Part shown: positions 47,116-58,719 of the stretch, piece by piece
How the letters are laid out: every line of letters starts with the position of its first letter
How positions within the stretch are numbered: position 1 is the first letter of the stretch
Origin: Dasypus novemcinctus
Lineage: Eukaryota; Chordata; Mammalia; Cingulata; Dasypodidae
Direction of reading: 5' to 3'
Assembly: GCF_030445035.2 (NCBI RefSeq)
Contig: NC_080680.1
Location: 96,291,157-96,355,156 of the forward strand
DNA: 64,000 nucleotides
The notes under the pieces: model-generated
Databases searched by the model: none
Seen by the model: the letters and a program-made list of their open reading frames with translations, nothing else
What the model was told of the DNA's origin: nothing
Made by a program: the position numbers and the translations under genes

Positions 47116-48437
47116 AATAATGCCTACTTTCGTCCATAGTTGCACCCGCTATGTTTGTTTGGTCCTCAGTCTTGAGAATTTTGGCATGGTGATGCCCTTT
47201 TTGCTTCACATTCAGAGGAGGCTTAGATCCCATGGGGAAGATAGATGGAACTGTCTTGCTTGTAATTATAAATACTCTCAATTTTGGGGGATGGGTATTC
47301 TTCATCATCATCCTTTTGTTAGTTGACATAGGTGAGTATAATGAACTGGAGAATAGAAATTGGCTCCAACTCTGCTGAAATTCAGGGCTCACCCAGCATT
47401 AGAATAGCCAGAGGAAGTGGATTTGGCTCAACTGACAGAGAGTCTGCCTGCCACATAGGAGGTCCAGGGTTCAAACCCAGGGCCTCCTGACCCATGTGGT
47501 GAGCTGGCCCATGTGCAGTGCTGAGATGCACAAGGAGTGCTGTACCACACAGGGGTGTCCCCCACATAGGGAAGCCCCATGTGCAAGGAGTGCACCCCAT
47601 AAGGAGAACTACCCCATGTGAAAAAGCACAGCCTGCCCAGGAGTGGCACTGCATGGACAGAGAGCTGATACAGCAAGATGACTCAACAAAAAGACACACA
47701 GATTCCCAGTGCCACTAACAAGAATACCAGTGGACACAGAGGAACTCACAGTGAATGTACACAGAGAATATACAACTGGGGAGTGGGAAGGGGAGAGAAA
47801 ATAAATTAAGAAAAAAAAAGGAACAGTCATAATACTTAAGTCTCTGGGACATATATTTAATGGGTATAATATTAATTATAGGTTCAAATAAAGGGGCAAA
47901 AGAACCATGTGTAGGAAAATTATAAATGGTTCTAAGTCTGATACACTGGGGAGATAGGTTATCATATATTCCAGGTGAGCCTTCAGGAACACCCCTGCTT
48001 GAGACTTTGTTTACTGTAGTAGTCACTAAGATCCTCCTGAGATATTCCTGAGACATGCATGAACATAAAATCTGGAATGACCTCCTGACTCACTTTGAAA
48101 TTTCTTAGCCATAAAAACACATTTCTTTTTTTTTTTTTTTTTTGCTATTACAAACTTCTTATAACTAACCATAAAACCATAACAAAAACTCATCTCTATT
48201 TACTATTTCCCTCTATTCATCTAGGTCTTTTTCCAAATGCATCATTACTTGATACTTGGTAATAATCCCTTAGTGCCAGGGAAGCTCATCCCTGGGAGTC
48301 ATGGGGTATGGTGGTGAGTTTATATGCTGTTTGTCTTAGAGAAAGGCCAAACTTGAGCAATGTCAAGGCTTTGTGGAGGTAACTCTTGGGCAATATATAT
48401 TACTAGACTAAGTTTCAATTTCACAAGAACAACATTC
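47116..48437 (-). mobile_element. L1 3' UTR fragment, minus strand, split by a SINE
   Basis: 48360-47830 and 47405-47116, read on the minus strand, follow the order of 57060-57400 and 57720-57900. The SINE at 47411-47815 separates them. The full-length L1 entered its upstream part at 48437, and 58308-58425 may be its continuation. Confidence 0.6.
47411..47815 (+). mobile_element. DAS-type SINE, diverged
   Basis: The same head (gaagtggatttggctcaac, ggtccagggttcaaaccc) and body as the SINE at 35517, but with many changes, so an older copy. No clear target duplication was found. Confidence 0.85.
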
Positions 48438-48449
48438 ATAAGTAATGTC
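48438..48449. repeat. Target-site duplication, left end of the full-length L1
   Basis: ataagtaatgtc here is repeated exactly at 58296-58307, after the L1 A-rich tail. This fixes both ends of the insertion. Confidence 0.9.
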
Positions 48450-50401
48450 GACGGCGTTGGAGACTCTTTGGGACCGGGTTGTTTCGGGATTTTTGCTGGT
48501 CCGGAGGTGTCTGGGCATCAATTTGGAGGGAAGGTAACAGAGAGGATCCGACTGTGAAATATACACGGAGATCCGGGCTATGCCTGGAGGATTCCCTCCT
48601 TGGGTAGGTGGAGCCGAGGCATCTAGCACCGGGGCAGCGGGGGGAGCCAGGCCCAGCTGCGGTGGCGGGCGGAGCCGGGCGGAGCCGGGCGGAGCCCGGT
48701 CGAGCCGCAGCGGCCTGGGGGGAGCAGGGCCGAGCCTGGTGGCAGGGGTTTCTGATCTTTGTATTTTTTTGTTTTTTTGGAGCCTCTGCAGTACTGGGGA
48801 GTTCATGGGCCCTGGGCAGCCTATTGGGGGGTTGGTGGGAAGGGAGGTGCTTGCAGACCCATTTGGGCAGACAGACAGGGGTTTTAGGGCAAAGCGGGGG
48901 GAATTTGTGATTGCGAACAATAGCATTTCTGCCTAGACCCACGCCCCCCCCCCCAAGCCTGGCTGCTGACCTACAGCAGTCTCAAAGTGACAGCAACAAA
49001 GAGACGCTACCAGGGTCTCACAGGGTGGCAGACATTTGGAAGCTGATTAGGGGAATATTTTGCGAAGCGTGGAAATTTCGGGTTTGGACTCTGTTATTAG
49101 CATTTCTGGCTGGAGCCCCTCCCCCGGACCTGGATATTTGATCTGAGTCATTAAATTGGCTGCAGCCTAGAGGAGCCCCCAGGTGGACATTCCTGGCGAC
49201 CACAGGGTGGGAGGGTTCCTGAAGTCAATTGGTGATATATCCACACAATAGACCCTAGTAAGTGAGTGAATTGTAGGACACAGAACACAGGATAGAGCTT
49301 GTGGATGAGACCTCACCCATAGGGCTGGCACCCAGCTGCGGGGATCCCTGAAGGCTGTGATGCACTGTGGTGCTCCCAGGACTCCTGTTAACTGGACTCA
49401 AGGTTGCCAGGTCTGAGTTCCCTGGTCTGGCAGCCCACACACCAGAGACTCACACCTCTTGAGGCCTCAATACCTCAGACTGTCCATCCCTGAATCCACC
49501 ATGACCTGAGGTTCATCTGAGGCCCTTGAATGTTCTAACCCTCAATGTTTGCATTTTTTCTTCTTTGTTTTATTTTGTTTTGTTTTTATTTTTATTCTAT
49601 TTCTATTTTTTTTTATTCTAGTTTTTTAATGTTCTGATTCCTGGCATTGCATTGTCCCCTAGTCTTTTCTCCCAGGGTATCCCCCAAAGTCTCTTTTTCT
49701 TTTTTTTTTTTTAATCCTCTCTTTCTTGTCCCCGATCTTCTTCTTATTCTATTTTATCTTAACAATACAATAGGTCCTGCAGGAAACACCTCACATTTGC
49801 TGGGTTTCCTCATCCTCCACTGCCTCATTTCTCTGTGAGTAGATTTAAGCTATCTACACTATCCCCTTTCCCCTACAACTTGATATCCTCCACCATCTGC
49901 TATCTCTCCTACATTCCACCTTCCTTTCTTTGATCCACAAAGCATCTAACTCTTAATTTCTAATACCTTTGTTTAGTTTTCCATCTGGTATCCGCCCTTG
50001 AAACTATTACCTTTCTTTTCTCTTTCCCTCTCTCAAGAAAACAATAGCTTCTTAGTACGTACCATATCCCTCCCATATTCAGTCATCTACCTCATTATAG
50101 GTACTTTCCTACTACTATAACTCTACACAATTTACATGATCTAACCTCCATCCTCCCAGAACTCATATTGATGCTTTGTTAACATATATCACCAATACTA
50201 CTTTACACTTTTTCCTTCCTTACACAATAGCCTTTCCCCAGCACTAATAATTTTAAAGTGAACTTAACCAGCAATAAGAAATTGGAATAGGAAGAACAGA
50301 GTGAAAAAGAGAAGATATAACACTTACGCAAAAACAATAGGTAATTAATCTCCAAGACTAGATAAAGAAGCTACGGAACTGATTCAACCCATCAAGGAAA
50401 A
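48450..50401 (+). promoter_or_regulatory. L1 5' UTR and internal promoter
   Basis: The first 500 bases are CpG-rich (gtcgacggcg, gccgaggcatctagcaccgg). They contain three tandem gggcggagcc units at 48667-48696, each with an Sp1-type GC box. The second half (49500-50270) is pyrimidine-rich and AT-rich. L1s use an internal Pol II promoter in this position. Several frames of 100-180 codons cross the GC-rich part on both strands; they reflect composition. Confidence 0.7.
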
Positions 50402-51372
50402 ATGATGACAAGACAGCAACAAAAATCTACAAACCAAACCAGTAATCAGGAAAACATGGCTGAATCCAATCAACAAACTAAAAATCAGGAAGGGGAGCAG
50501 AACTTCACACAAGCAATGAAAGATCTCAGAACATGTATCACCGACAAATTTGATGAAGTAATGAAAGAGGTTAACAACATGAAGACAACACTTGGAGGGG
50601 AAATTGCAGACATGCATAAAAAAATAACAGATATGATGGAAATGAACACCACAATTCAAGAAATCAAAAATACACTTGCAGCAAATATCAGCAGACTAGA
50701 AGAGGCAGAGCAGAGAATTAGTGATGTGGAAGACAGTGCATTGGAAATCAAACAGATAGTAGAAGTGGTCAATAAAAAGGTAGAAAAAATCCAGATAGGA
50801 CTTAGGGACCTGAATGATAATGCAAATGCTCAAACATACGTATTATAGGCTTTGCAGAAGGAGAAGAGAAGGGAAAGGGGTCAGAAGGAGGGTTGCAGGA
50901 AATAATGACTGAAAACTTCCCAAATCTACTGAAAGAGACAGATGTACATATCCAAGAAGCACAGCGCACTCCACTGGTCATAAACCCCAACAGGCCCACC
51001 CCAAGACATATACTTGTCAAATTATCCAATGCTCAAAACAAAGAGAAAATCCTAAAAGCAGCAAGAGAAAAGAAAACAATCACATACAAGGGAAGCTCCA
51101 TAAGATTAGGTGCGGATTTCTCATCTGAAATGATGGAGGCAAGAAGGCAGTGGTATGATATAGTCAAGGTACTAAAGGAAAAAAATTTCCAACCAAGAAT
51201 ACTGTATCCAGCTAAACTAGCATTCAAAAATGATGGAGAGTTCAAAATATTCACAGATAAACAGAAACTGAAAGAGTATATCAACAAGAAACCTCCCCTT
51301 CAAGAAATTCTTAAGGGAGTTCTGCAGGAAGAAAGGAAAAAACAGGACAGTCAGAGATGGAGGAGAGTATAA
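50402..51372 (+). pseudogene. L1 ORF1 (RNA-binding chaperone protein), one frameshift
   Basis: The N-terminal part, from ATGATGACAAGACAG at 50402, is hydrophilic and then forms a long coiled coil (about residues 30-140: MKEVNNMKTTLGGEIADMH, RLEEAEQRISDVED). The frame then slips by one base between about 50812 and 50835 (a likely one-base loss in a run of A). The downstream frame, ending at 51372, carries the RRM-like and C-terminal domains: NIRIIGFAEGEE, TPRHILVKLS, AREKKTITYKG, IRLGADFS and LKEKNFQPRILYP. Total length equals about 323 codons, against 338 in human. ORF1p forms trimers that coat L1 RNA. Apart from this slip no lesion is seen. Confidence 0.9.
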
Positions 51373-51452
51373 AAGCAACAAGAAGGACAAAAATAGAAGG
51401 GGAAAATAAAATAATACAAACAAAATATAACAAACACAAATCCAACCAAAAT

Positions 51453-54400
51453 ATGGCTACCACAAATAATTCTCTGCATGTAATAACACTGAATGTCAAT
51501 GGATTAAACTCACCTATCAAAAGATTCAGACTGGGACACTGGATGAGGAAATATGACCCATCTATATGCTGTCTACAAGAGACACATCTTAGACCCAGAG
51601 ATGCATGGAGATTGAAAGTGAATGGCTGGAAAACAATCATACAAGCAAACAACAACCAAAAAAAGGCAGGAGTAGCTATATTAATATCAGACAAAATAGA
51701 CTTTAAATGTGAAACAATTGTGAGAGACAAAGAAGGATACTACATTTTAGTGAAAGGGAAAATCTGTCAAGAAGATCGAACGATCATAAATATTTATGCT
51801 CCTAACAAGGGTGCCTCTAAATACGTGAGACAAACGCTGGAAAAACTAAGTGAAAAAATAGATGCATCTACAATTATAGGGGGGGATTTTAATACACCAC
51901 TATCAACTCTGGACAGAACATCTCAAAAGAGAATCACTAAAGAAACAAAACATTTGAACAGTATATTAGAAGAGCTGGATCTTATAGACATATATAGATC
52001 ATTACACCCAAACACAGCAGGATATACATTTTTCTCAAGCGCACATGGAACATTCTCCAAGACAGACCATATGCTAGGCCACAAAGAAAGGCTTAATGAA
52101 TTCAGAAAGATCAAAATCATACAAAACAATATCTCTGACCACAGCGGAGTGAAGCTGGAAATTCACAAGGGACGGAGGCCCAGACTTCACACCACAATTT
52201 GGAAATTAAACAGCACACTCTTAGAAAAACAGTGGGTCAAAGATGAAATCTCAAAAGAAATCAATGGAGAAACGGACTTGGCCCAGTGGTTAGGGCATCT
52301 GTCTACCACATGGGAGGTCCACGGTTCAAACCCTGGGCCTCCTTGACCCGTGTGGAGCTGGCCATGCGCAGTACTGATGTGCGCAAGGAGTGCCACGCCA
52401 CGCAGGGGTGTCCCCCATGTAGGGGAGCCCCACACGCAAGGAGAGCGCCCCGTAAGGAGCTGCCCAGTGCAAAAGAAAGTACAGCATGCCCAGGAATGGC
52501 ACTGTCCACACTTCCCGTGCCACTGACGACAACAGAAGCAGACAAAGAAACAAGACGCAGCAAATGGACACAGAAAACAGACAACCGGGGGAGGGGGAAT
52601 TACATAAATAAATAAATCTTTAAAAAAAAAAAGAAATCAATGACTACCTTGAAACAAATGATAATGATAACACAACATACCAAAATTTATGGGATGCAAC
52701 AAAAGCAGTACTGAGAGGGAAATTTATAGCCATAAATTCACATATCAAAAAAGAAGAAAGAGCAAAAATTGAAGAACTAACTGCACTTTTGATGGAATTA
52801 GAAAAACAACAACAAATTAACCCAATAGGAAGAAGAAGGAAGGAAATAACAAAGATAAGAGTAGAACTAAATGAAATAGAAAATAAGAAAGCACTTGAAA
52901 AAATAAACAAGACCAAGAGCTGGTTTTTTGAGAAGATCAACAAAATTGACAAACCTTTAGTGAGACTAACAAAGAAAAAAAGAGAAAAGATGCAAATACA
53001 CAAAATAAGAAATGAGAAAGGTGATATCACCACTGACCCCACAGAAATAAAGACTATCATAAGAGGATACTTTGAAAAACTATATTCCAACAAAAATGAC
53101 AATTCAGAGGAAATGGACAAATTCTTAGAAACACATAAGCAGCCCATATTGACAAAAGAAGAAATTGATGATCTTAACAAACCAATCACAAGCAAAGAGA
53201 TAGAGTCAGTCATTAAAAATCTCCCAACTAAGAAGAACCCAGGGCCAGACAGCTTCACAGGTGAATTCTACAAAACATTCTGGAAAGAACTAACACCAAT
53301 CCTGTTGAAACTATTCCATAAAATAGAAACAGAAGGAACATTGCCAAACTCCTTCTATGATGTCAACATTATCCTAGTACCAGAGCCAAACAAAAACACC
53401 ACAAGAAAGGAAAATTACAGGCCAATTTCTCTAATGAAACTAGACGCAAAAATACTTAACAAAATACTTGCTGATCGTATTCAACAACACATTAAATGAA
53501 TTATACACCATGACCAAGTGGGATTTATTCCAGGTATGCAAGAATGGTTCAACATAAGAAAATCAATCAATGTGATACACCATATAAACAGATTGAAGGA
53601 AAAAAAATCACATGATTATATCTATAGATGCAGAAAAGGCATTTGACAAAATGCAGCACCCTTTCTTGATAAAAACACTCCAAAAGATCGGAATACAAGG
53701 AAACTTTTTGAACATGATAAAGAGTATATATGAAAAACCTACAGCCAACAATGTTTACAATGGCAAAATCCTGAAATCCTTCCCTCTAAACTCAGTTACA
53801 AGACAAGGATGCCCATTGTCTCGCTCCTATTTAACATTGTCTTGGAAGTACTTGCTCGAGCACTGAGGCAAGAACCAGATATAAAAGGCATTCAAATTGG
53901 AAGGGAAGAAGTCAAAATTTCATTATTTGCAGATGACATGATCCTATACATAGAAAACCCTGAGAGATCTACAACAAAGCTTCTAGAACTCATAAATGAG
54001 TTCAGCAAATTCGCAGGTTAAAAGATCAATGCGCAAAAATCAGTAGCATTTCTGTACACCAATAATGAGCAAGATCAGGAGGAAATCAAGAAACAAATAC
54101 CATTCACAATAGTAAATAAAACAATCAAATACTTAGGAATAAATTTAACTAAAGAGGTAAAAAACTTATACACCGAGAACTATACAAGACTGTTCAAGGA
54201 AATCAAAGAAGACCTAAATAAATGGAAGAATATTCCTTGTTCATGGATAGGAAGACTGAATATTATTAAGATGTCTATCCTACCAAAACTGATCTACACA
54301 TTCAATGCAATCCCAATAAAAATCAACACAGCCTTCTTTAAGGAACTAGAAAAAATAACTATGAAATTTATTTGGAAAGGAAAGAGGCCCCAAATAGCCA

Positions 54401-55646
54401 AAGACATATTGAAAAAGAAAAACGAAATAGGAGGAATCACACTTCCTGACTTCAAAACATACTACAAAGCTACTGTAGTGAAAACAGCATGGTATTGGCA
54501 TAGGAGAGACACACAGACCAATGGAATCGAATTGAAAGTTCAGATATAGAACCTCATGTATATAGCCATATAATCTTCGATAAAGCCATCAAACCCTCTC
54601 AACTGGGAGAGAATAGCCTATTCAACAAATGGTGCCTGGAGAACTGGATAGCCATATGTAGAAGACTGAAAGAGGATTACCAGTTCCCACCTTATACAAA
54701 GATCAACTCAAGATGGATCAAAGACCTAAGTATAAGAGCCAAGACCATAAAGATCTTAGAAAGCAGTGTAGGGAAACATCTACAGGACCTTGTAATAGGA
54801 AATGGCTTCATGAATATCACACCAAAAGCACAAGCAGCAAAAGAACAAATAGATAAATGGGACTTCCTCAAAATTAAAGCCTTCTGCACCTCAAAGGAGT
54901 TTGTCAAGAAAGTAAAAAGGGAACCCACACAATGGGAGAAAATATTTGGCAACCATATATCTGATAAGACACTTATATCTTGCATATATAAAGAACTCAT
55001 ATATCTTGAAAACAAAAAGATAAACAACCCATTTAAAAAATGGGAAAAAGTTTTAAACAGACACTTCTCCAAAGAAGAAATACAAATGGCTAAAAAGCAC
55101 ATGAAAAAATGCTCCAAATATCTAGCTATCAGGAAAATGCAAATCAAAACTACAATGAGATACCATCTTACTCCCATAAGATTGGCAGCTATGAAAAAAA
55201 CAGAAGAATACAAATGCTGGAGAGGATGTGAAGAAAGGGGAACACTCATCCACTGCTGGTGGGAATGCAGAAGGATCCAACCATTCTGGAGGACAGTTTG
55301 GCGGTTTCTCAAAAACCTAACCATAGATTTGCCATATGACCCAGCAATACCACTGCTGGGTATATACCCATCAGAACTGAAAACAAGGACACAAACCGAA
55401 ATATGTACACCAATGTTCATAGCAGCATTATTCACTATTGCCAAAAGTTGGAATCAATCCAAATGTCCATCAACAGACAAGTGGATCAATAAAATGTGGT
55501 ATATACACACAATGGAATACTACTCGGCTGTAAGAACAAATACACTACAATCACACGTGATAACATGGATGAACCTTGAGAATCTTATGTTGACTGAAGC
55601 AACCCAGGCATTGAAGGACAAATACTATATGACCTCAATGATATGA
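51453..55646 (+). pseudogene. L1 ORF2 (endonuclease-reverse transcriptase), disrupted
   Basis: The chosen start (ATG, 51453) precedes the endonuclease motif LNVNGLN. QETHL, YAPN, GGDFNTPLSTLDR, SKTDHML and SDHSGV follow, so the catalytic residues of the apurinic-type endonuclease are all present. A DAS SINE is inserted at 52267. The reverse-transcriptase domain (53200-54100) has RQGCPLS and FADD (53926-53937). The C-terminal CCHC-like knuckle lies at 55215-55268 (CWRGC ... H ... CWWEC, abridged). Lesions are stops at 53497-53499 and 54019-54021, an extra A near 53600, a lost C near 53820, and a one-base loss near 54500-54520. Without the SINE the length fits about 1272 codons, as in human L1 (1275). 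The last third is open. It would nick target DNA and copy L1 RNA in the nucleus if repaired by evolution, but it is dead now. Confidence 0.92.
52267..52628 (+). mobile_element. DAS-type SINE inside L1 ORF2
   Basis: Flanked by aaaagaaatcaatg (52253-52266 and 52629-52642). The head reads aacggacttggcccagtggt with ggtccacggttcaaaccc; the body and (AAAT)n tail follow. CpGs are more frequent than in the SINE at 47411, so it is younger. It breaks ORF2 between the endonuclease and the reverse transcriptase. Confidence 0.93.
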
Positions 55647-58295
55647 AATAAGCAACCTGCCTCAAAGAGCTAGAGTCTGAAAAAGAGGCTTACAGGAAAT
55701 CGGGGGGTGGAGGAAGGATGTGAGTTAACGTCTGCAGGGGTGGAATCTGTGATGAGCTGGCAGTAAGTATGAGCACAAAGAAGGGACAAAATGGGGGCAA
55801 GGGGTTGCCTTCTGGTGGGGCTTTGTGGGTTTGAGGGGGGCTGGGGATGGGCAGAGGGGTAATATTGTCCAAAAATTGGGGGGAGGGCGGGGTAGCATAT
55901 GGACATGGGAGAGTGTCAGGTGTTCGTTGAGAACAAAATGTTGAGAAAATCATATCAAAGTATAAGTAGGAGGGTTACCTGTTTAGGATGCTCAGGGGGT
56001 ATGGTCTGATGCGGGATGGACTTCGGGGGAATAGCTGAAGGCTCATTTTGCCAAGGTGGGTTGTACCATTGGGAAGAGACCCAAGAAATGAGAGTTGGGG
56101 TGGACCCACATCCTGGGGAGGACTAATGCTGTCGAATGGAGAGAACTGTATCTCTCGTGAGAAAGGATGGCTCCCAGGGCATTAGGGCAGTTGAGAAAGT
56201 CAGGTCCTGAATATTGCTGCGGGTATCTCTGGACATGGCTTCTTGGGAAGTGGAGATTGGCTGGCATTGTGGGCCCCAAGGGGAGGGGAAAATGGATGGG
56301 AAATGGATGGAACCAAGGTAAATATGGGGGCAAGGGAGGAGTTCTGTGAGAGTACACGAGGATGAATATAAAACATGTAATATTACACCAAAAACATATA
56401 GGGGACGACAGACTAATAATGTAAACCATAAGGCAAAACATGGGATAACTAAAAAATTTAGAAAAATGTACAATCTAAAGTATGGACCACATAGTAAACA
56501 CAGATGTCACCTTGTTTGAAAGCTATTGTCTCGGAATCTGTACATCAGATTCAGGAAATATGATATGAATAAGCTAAAGGATTGTCGCTGTAGAAGGGAA
56601 AAGGTTTTATGGTGGATCTGGGGAAGTACTGTATATTGTATATATGAATTTCGGTGATCTAAGACTCTTGTGAAGCTGACATTATGTTGGGATTCACTTT
56701 ACAGGAAGTTTTGGATCACAGAGTGGTTCAACAATGATAGCGGAGGAATACTGATATAGGATGTTATTGACAGGATATATATGGCTGACAGGGAGTTATA
56801 CAGGGCATATGCCCAGGGTATATAGTAATGTCTAGATATACTCATAGGGGAAATAATTAAAAACAACAGCTGGGGGAGTACTGGGCCCCTGGCCGGGGGG
56901 TCACTGTCGTGGACCCTGGGGGAGCAGCGGCAGTCTACCAGGTGCAACGGCAAGAACCAGGAAGGAAGGAGGGCCCAACAGTGGGCTCCTGATACTAATA
57001 GCTATGCTTTTGAGCCTATACACCTGTAATAAGAACAAGGCCTAGAGTAGCACTGTGCCTGGGAGTTTCCTCCTGACAGCCTTCATGTTACTCAAATGTG
57101 GCCACTCTCACAGCCAAACTCAGCATGTAGATGCAGTGCATTCCCCCCAGCGTGGGACATGACACCCAGGGATGAGCCTCCCTGGCACCGAGAGATCACT
57201 ACCACATACCAGCTGAAGATGCAACTTGAAAATGACCGTGAATTAAAGGTTCAATACGGATCAGCAGAATATCCCTGTCTACATATAATAACATGACTTC
57301 AAAATGCTGTTTGACCTAATGTAAGGGGGAAATGGAAAGGAGAAATGAGATTATAAGGCTGTGAGTCTCTAAAAAAGGGTCTGGATGTTGTCAGAAGGAA
57401 TGCCCTTATGCACAACTGAGCAGAGTCTAAGAGACAGATAAAGTAGATACAACCCCAGGTATTGGTTCTTTTGAGGGATAAAGAGACCCACGGGTTCTAT
57501 GGTCATGGCAGATGGGGTTCACTGCCATGGCAGATGGCCCTTCTTTGGAGCTGGTGTTTCTGCATGATGGAACTGGACTCAGAGGGGATCTCTTCTCACA
57601 AGACTTGCATGCTACTTTATTGGAATTGTAGTTGGTGCTGGGGTTTAAGATATATTTAGGGGATTTGAATCTCTGGACTGATAATAAGACACCCAGGCCC
57701 AGAGCCTCAACAGACTTCAGCTCCTACACTCTGATTTGTTGGACTTACCCCACTCAGCTAACATGGAGTTGAAGAAGGTCAACCACCACACCATGGAGCC
57801 TAGAATATCTACAACTGAAAGCAGGATGAGTGCATCCAGTATCCATGTGGAATCTAAGCCCCCACTTGACATAGATGTGCAATGGACACAACCAATCCAA
57901 TGTCCACAGAGAAAATGTGGAATGGGTGTGGGAAGGGTAGCCATGGTGGCTGCTGGGTTTGGGGAATGGGAGGAAGAGATGAGATGTGGAGGCGTTTTCG
58001 GGATGTGGAGTTGTCCTGGGTGGTGCTTCACGGACAATTACGGGACATTGTAGATCCCCCCAGGGCCCACTGGATGGAACGTGGGAGAGTTTGGACTATG
58101 ATGTGGACCATTGACTACGGGGTGCAGTGATGTTCAGAGATGTACTTACCGGGTGCAATGGATGTGTCACGATGATGGGAGAGAGTGTTGCTGTGGGGGG
58201 AGTGGGGGGTAGGGGCGGTGGGGTTGATTGGGACCTCATATTTTTTGAGTGTAATTTTTAAAAATAAATAAATAATTTTAAAGATAAAAAAAAAA
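55647..58295 (+). mobile_element. L1 3' UTR, about 2.6 kb
   Basis: From the ORF2 stop to the A-rich tail this UTR is several times longer than in human or mouse L1. Landmarks are a G-rich part (55790-55900), gtaaaccataaggcaaaac (56420), gtgggacatgacacccaggg (57150), cctgtctacatataataac (57270), the two-strand open segment (57717-58053), and a terminal G-rich tract (58193-58233). Fragments of it recur at 11554, 18686, 29465, 33406, 39384, 40564, 41660, 47116 and 61456. Confidence 0.85.
58193..58233 (+). other. G-rich tract near the L1 3' end
   Basis: Runs of six, six, four and four G separated by short spacers, the same layout as in the four other insertions of this family. A candidate G-quadruplex on the sense strand. 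Confidence 0.7.
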
Positions 58296-58425
58296 ATAAG
58301 TAATGTCAACATCAAGGGCCAGGCATATTGGTCTATCCTCCTTCACTAGGTACCGCCTATGTACTCTACAGATTCTTGCCACTCTATTGCCATTCTAGAG
58401 AATGTAGTAGGACTCCCCAGAAAGG

Positions 58426-58715
58426 GAATTATATATATGTATGTGTATATATCCTGTCATAAACCACTGAATGGACTGGGGGGAGAGTGTAAACTACAAT
58501 ATAAACTATAATTCATGAAATGCAGCAGTGCTCCAAAATGTATTCAACAAATGCAATGAATGTGCCACAATGATGAAAGAGGTTGTTGATGTGGGCAAAG
58601 GGGGGGAGTGAGCATGAGCTGTGGCAATCTCTTATATTTTTAAAAGTAACATTTTTTGTGATAGGTATCTTTTTAAAAAAAGACAATTAAAAAATAAATA
58701 AATAAAAGGAAATAG
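58426..58715 (+). mobile_element. L1 3' UTR tail
   Basis: tatatcctgtcataaaccactgaatggactg (abridged), caaatgcaatgaatgtgcc and aacattttttgtgat match 31370-31600 and 43240-43450. It ends in an A-rich run. Confidence 0.65.
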
Positions 58716-58719
58716 ATAA

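Larger units (their letters stand above)
48450..58295 (+). mobile_element. Full-length LINE-1 with very long UTRs
   Basis: A complete autonomous-type retrotransposon of about 9.85 kb, or 9.5 kb without the nested SINE. Order: 5' UTR 48450-50401, ORF1 50402-51372, an 80-base gap, ORF2 51453-55646, 3' UTR 55647-58295 with a G-rich tract and A-rich tail. The target duplication ataagtaatgtc is perfect. Human L1 is about 6 kb, so the extra length comes from the two UTRs. It is no longer competent: ORF1 has one frameshift, and ORF2 has a SINE insertion, two stops and three one-base shifts. CpGs in the 5' UTR are still frequent, which with the perfect duplication suggests a comparatively recent insertion. 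The host DNA is itself an L1 fragment. Confidence 0.92.

Noticed and set aside
48408-48942. Frames of 100-172 codons in the L1 5' UTR, including antisense ones reminiscent of an ORF0
   Set aside because: Several overlapping frames are open on both strands at once, as expected from GC content. No start context or second copy supports any of them.
54692-55444. 250-codon frame on the minus strand
   Set aside because: It is the antisense of the conserved C-terminal part of L1 ORF2. Its hydrophobic look follows from the A-rich sense strand.
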